Of a DNA stretch of 6,222 nucleotides, positions 5,886 to 6,222 are shown piece after piece. The notes under the pieces are model-generated. The model was given only the letters and a program-made list of their open reading frames with translations. It was not told the DNA's origin and did not search any database. The stretch's first letter is position 1. Every line of letters begins with the position of its first letter. The position numbers were made by a program, and so were the translations under genes. The DNA is from Actinomycetes bacterium (lineage in GTDB: Bacteria; Actinomycetota; Acidimicrobiia; Spongiisociales; UBA5794). Where the stretch lies: assembly GCA_024275815.1 (NCBI GenBank), contig JAJRYI010000222.1:1-6222 (forward strand), read 5' to 3'.

Positions 5886-6222
5886 CGGTGACGGCCACGA
5901 CGGTTGCCGCGTTCTACGAGCGCCTCCAAGATGAGCTGTGCACGAAGTTCGAACAGCTCGATGCCACGACGACGTTCGGCAGTCAACACTGGGACCGCTC
6001 GGAGGGAGGCGGCGGCACGACCCGGGTCCTCCAAGGAGACGGGCCTCTCGAGAAGGCGGCCATCAACGTTTCGACGGTGTGGGGTCCCGTTCCATCGAAA
6101 CTCTCCGATCGGATCGCATCCCAGGCAGGCGAGTTCTTCGCAACGGGCATCTCGATGATCCTCCACCCCCGCAACCCGCACGCACCCGCAATGCACGCCA
6201 ACCTACGGTACTTCGAGGTCGA
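5882..6222 (+). CDS. hemF: Oxygen-dependent coproporphyrinogen III oxidase (3' partial)
   Basis: HemF uses O2 to decarboxylate two propionates of coproporphyrinogen III, giving protoporphyrinogen IX in the cytosol. The frame is open for 113 codons to the window edge, roughly the first third of the usual length of about 300 residues. It shows the HemF fingerprint HWDRSEGGGGTTRVL (36-50), the EKAAINVSTVWG stretch (58-68), and ATGISMILHPRNP (87-99) followed by MHANLRYFEV. S91, H95, H105, N107 and R109 align by pattern with conserved active-site residues of E. coli HemF (S92, H96, H106, N108, R110, numbering from memory). The start ATG overlaps the hemH TGA and has its own GGAG. The oxygen-dependent enzyme implies aerobic or microaerobic life. 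HemF followed by a ferrochelatase implies the protoporphyrin-dependent branch. Confidence 0.95.
   Translation, partial: MTVTATTVAAFYERLQDELCTKFEQLDATTTFGSQHWDRSEGGGGTTRVLQGDGPLEKAAINVSTVWGPVPSKLSDRIASQAGEFFATGISMILHPRNPHAPAMHANLRYFEV

Overview
The window reads as ordinary chromosome of an aerobic, high-GC bacterium. Codons end mostly in G or C, genes are tightly packed and all six lie on the plus strand. The pattern of starts points to an actinobacterium, perhaps of the Acidimicrobiia type. Three apparent operon heads (paaK, the ABC-F gene, hemH) have no Shine-Dalgarno but carry a TAnnnT -10-like hexamer 6 to 9 nt before the ATG, as in leaderless transcription. The two genes inside operons (the response regulator and hemF) have good ribosome binding sites. 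The lineage is inferred from these habits and from family resemblance, not from a marker gene.

Layout. (1) 1-1583: a two-component system. It consists of the 3' part of a membrane-bound NarL-family (HisKA_3) sensor kinase, followed 4 nt later by its LuxR/NarL-type response regulator. The pair resembles the actinobacterial MacS/MadS-type systems. (2) 1663-2955: a phenylacetate-CoA ligase (PaaK family), standing alone without other paa genes in view. (3) 2967-3022: a perfect 26-bp inverted repeat with a 4-nt loop between paaK and the next gene. (4) 3050-4693: a Uup-like ABC-F ATPase with two complete nucleotide-binding domains. Its reading frame is cut by an amber codon at 4691-4693 and then continues for 32 clearly coding-like residues to a TGA at 4790-4792, so the second helix of the C-terminal coiled coil is lost or recoded. 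(5) 4848 to the end: hemH (ferrochelatase) overlapping hemF (oxygen-dependent coproporphyrinogen III oxidase) by ATGA, with hemF running off the window.

How the genes work together. The kinase and regulator form one signalling unit; their targets cannot be read here. hemF and hemH are two of the last three steps of the protoporphyrin-dependent heme route. The missing step, protoporphyrinogen oxidation, is not in view. HemH has a cluster of five cysteines that resembles the internal [2Fe-2S]-binding class of ferrochelatases. paaK and the ABC-F gene appear to be independent units between these operons.

I see no mobile element, CRISPR array, tRNA or rRNA, and no gene-free stretch above 300 nt. 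The points most worth a second look are the amber-interrupted ABC-F frame, the perfect palindrome beside its promoter, and the cysteine-rich ferrochelatase coupled to hemF.
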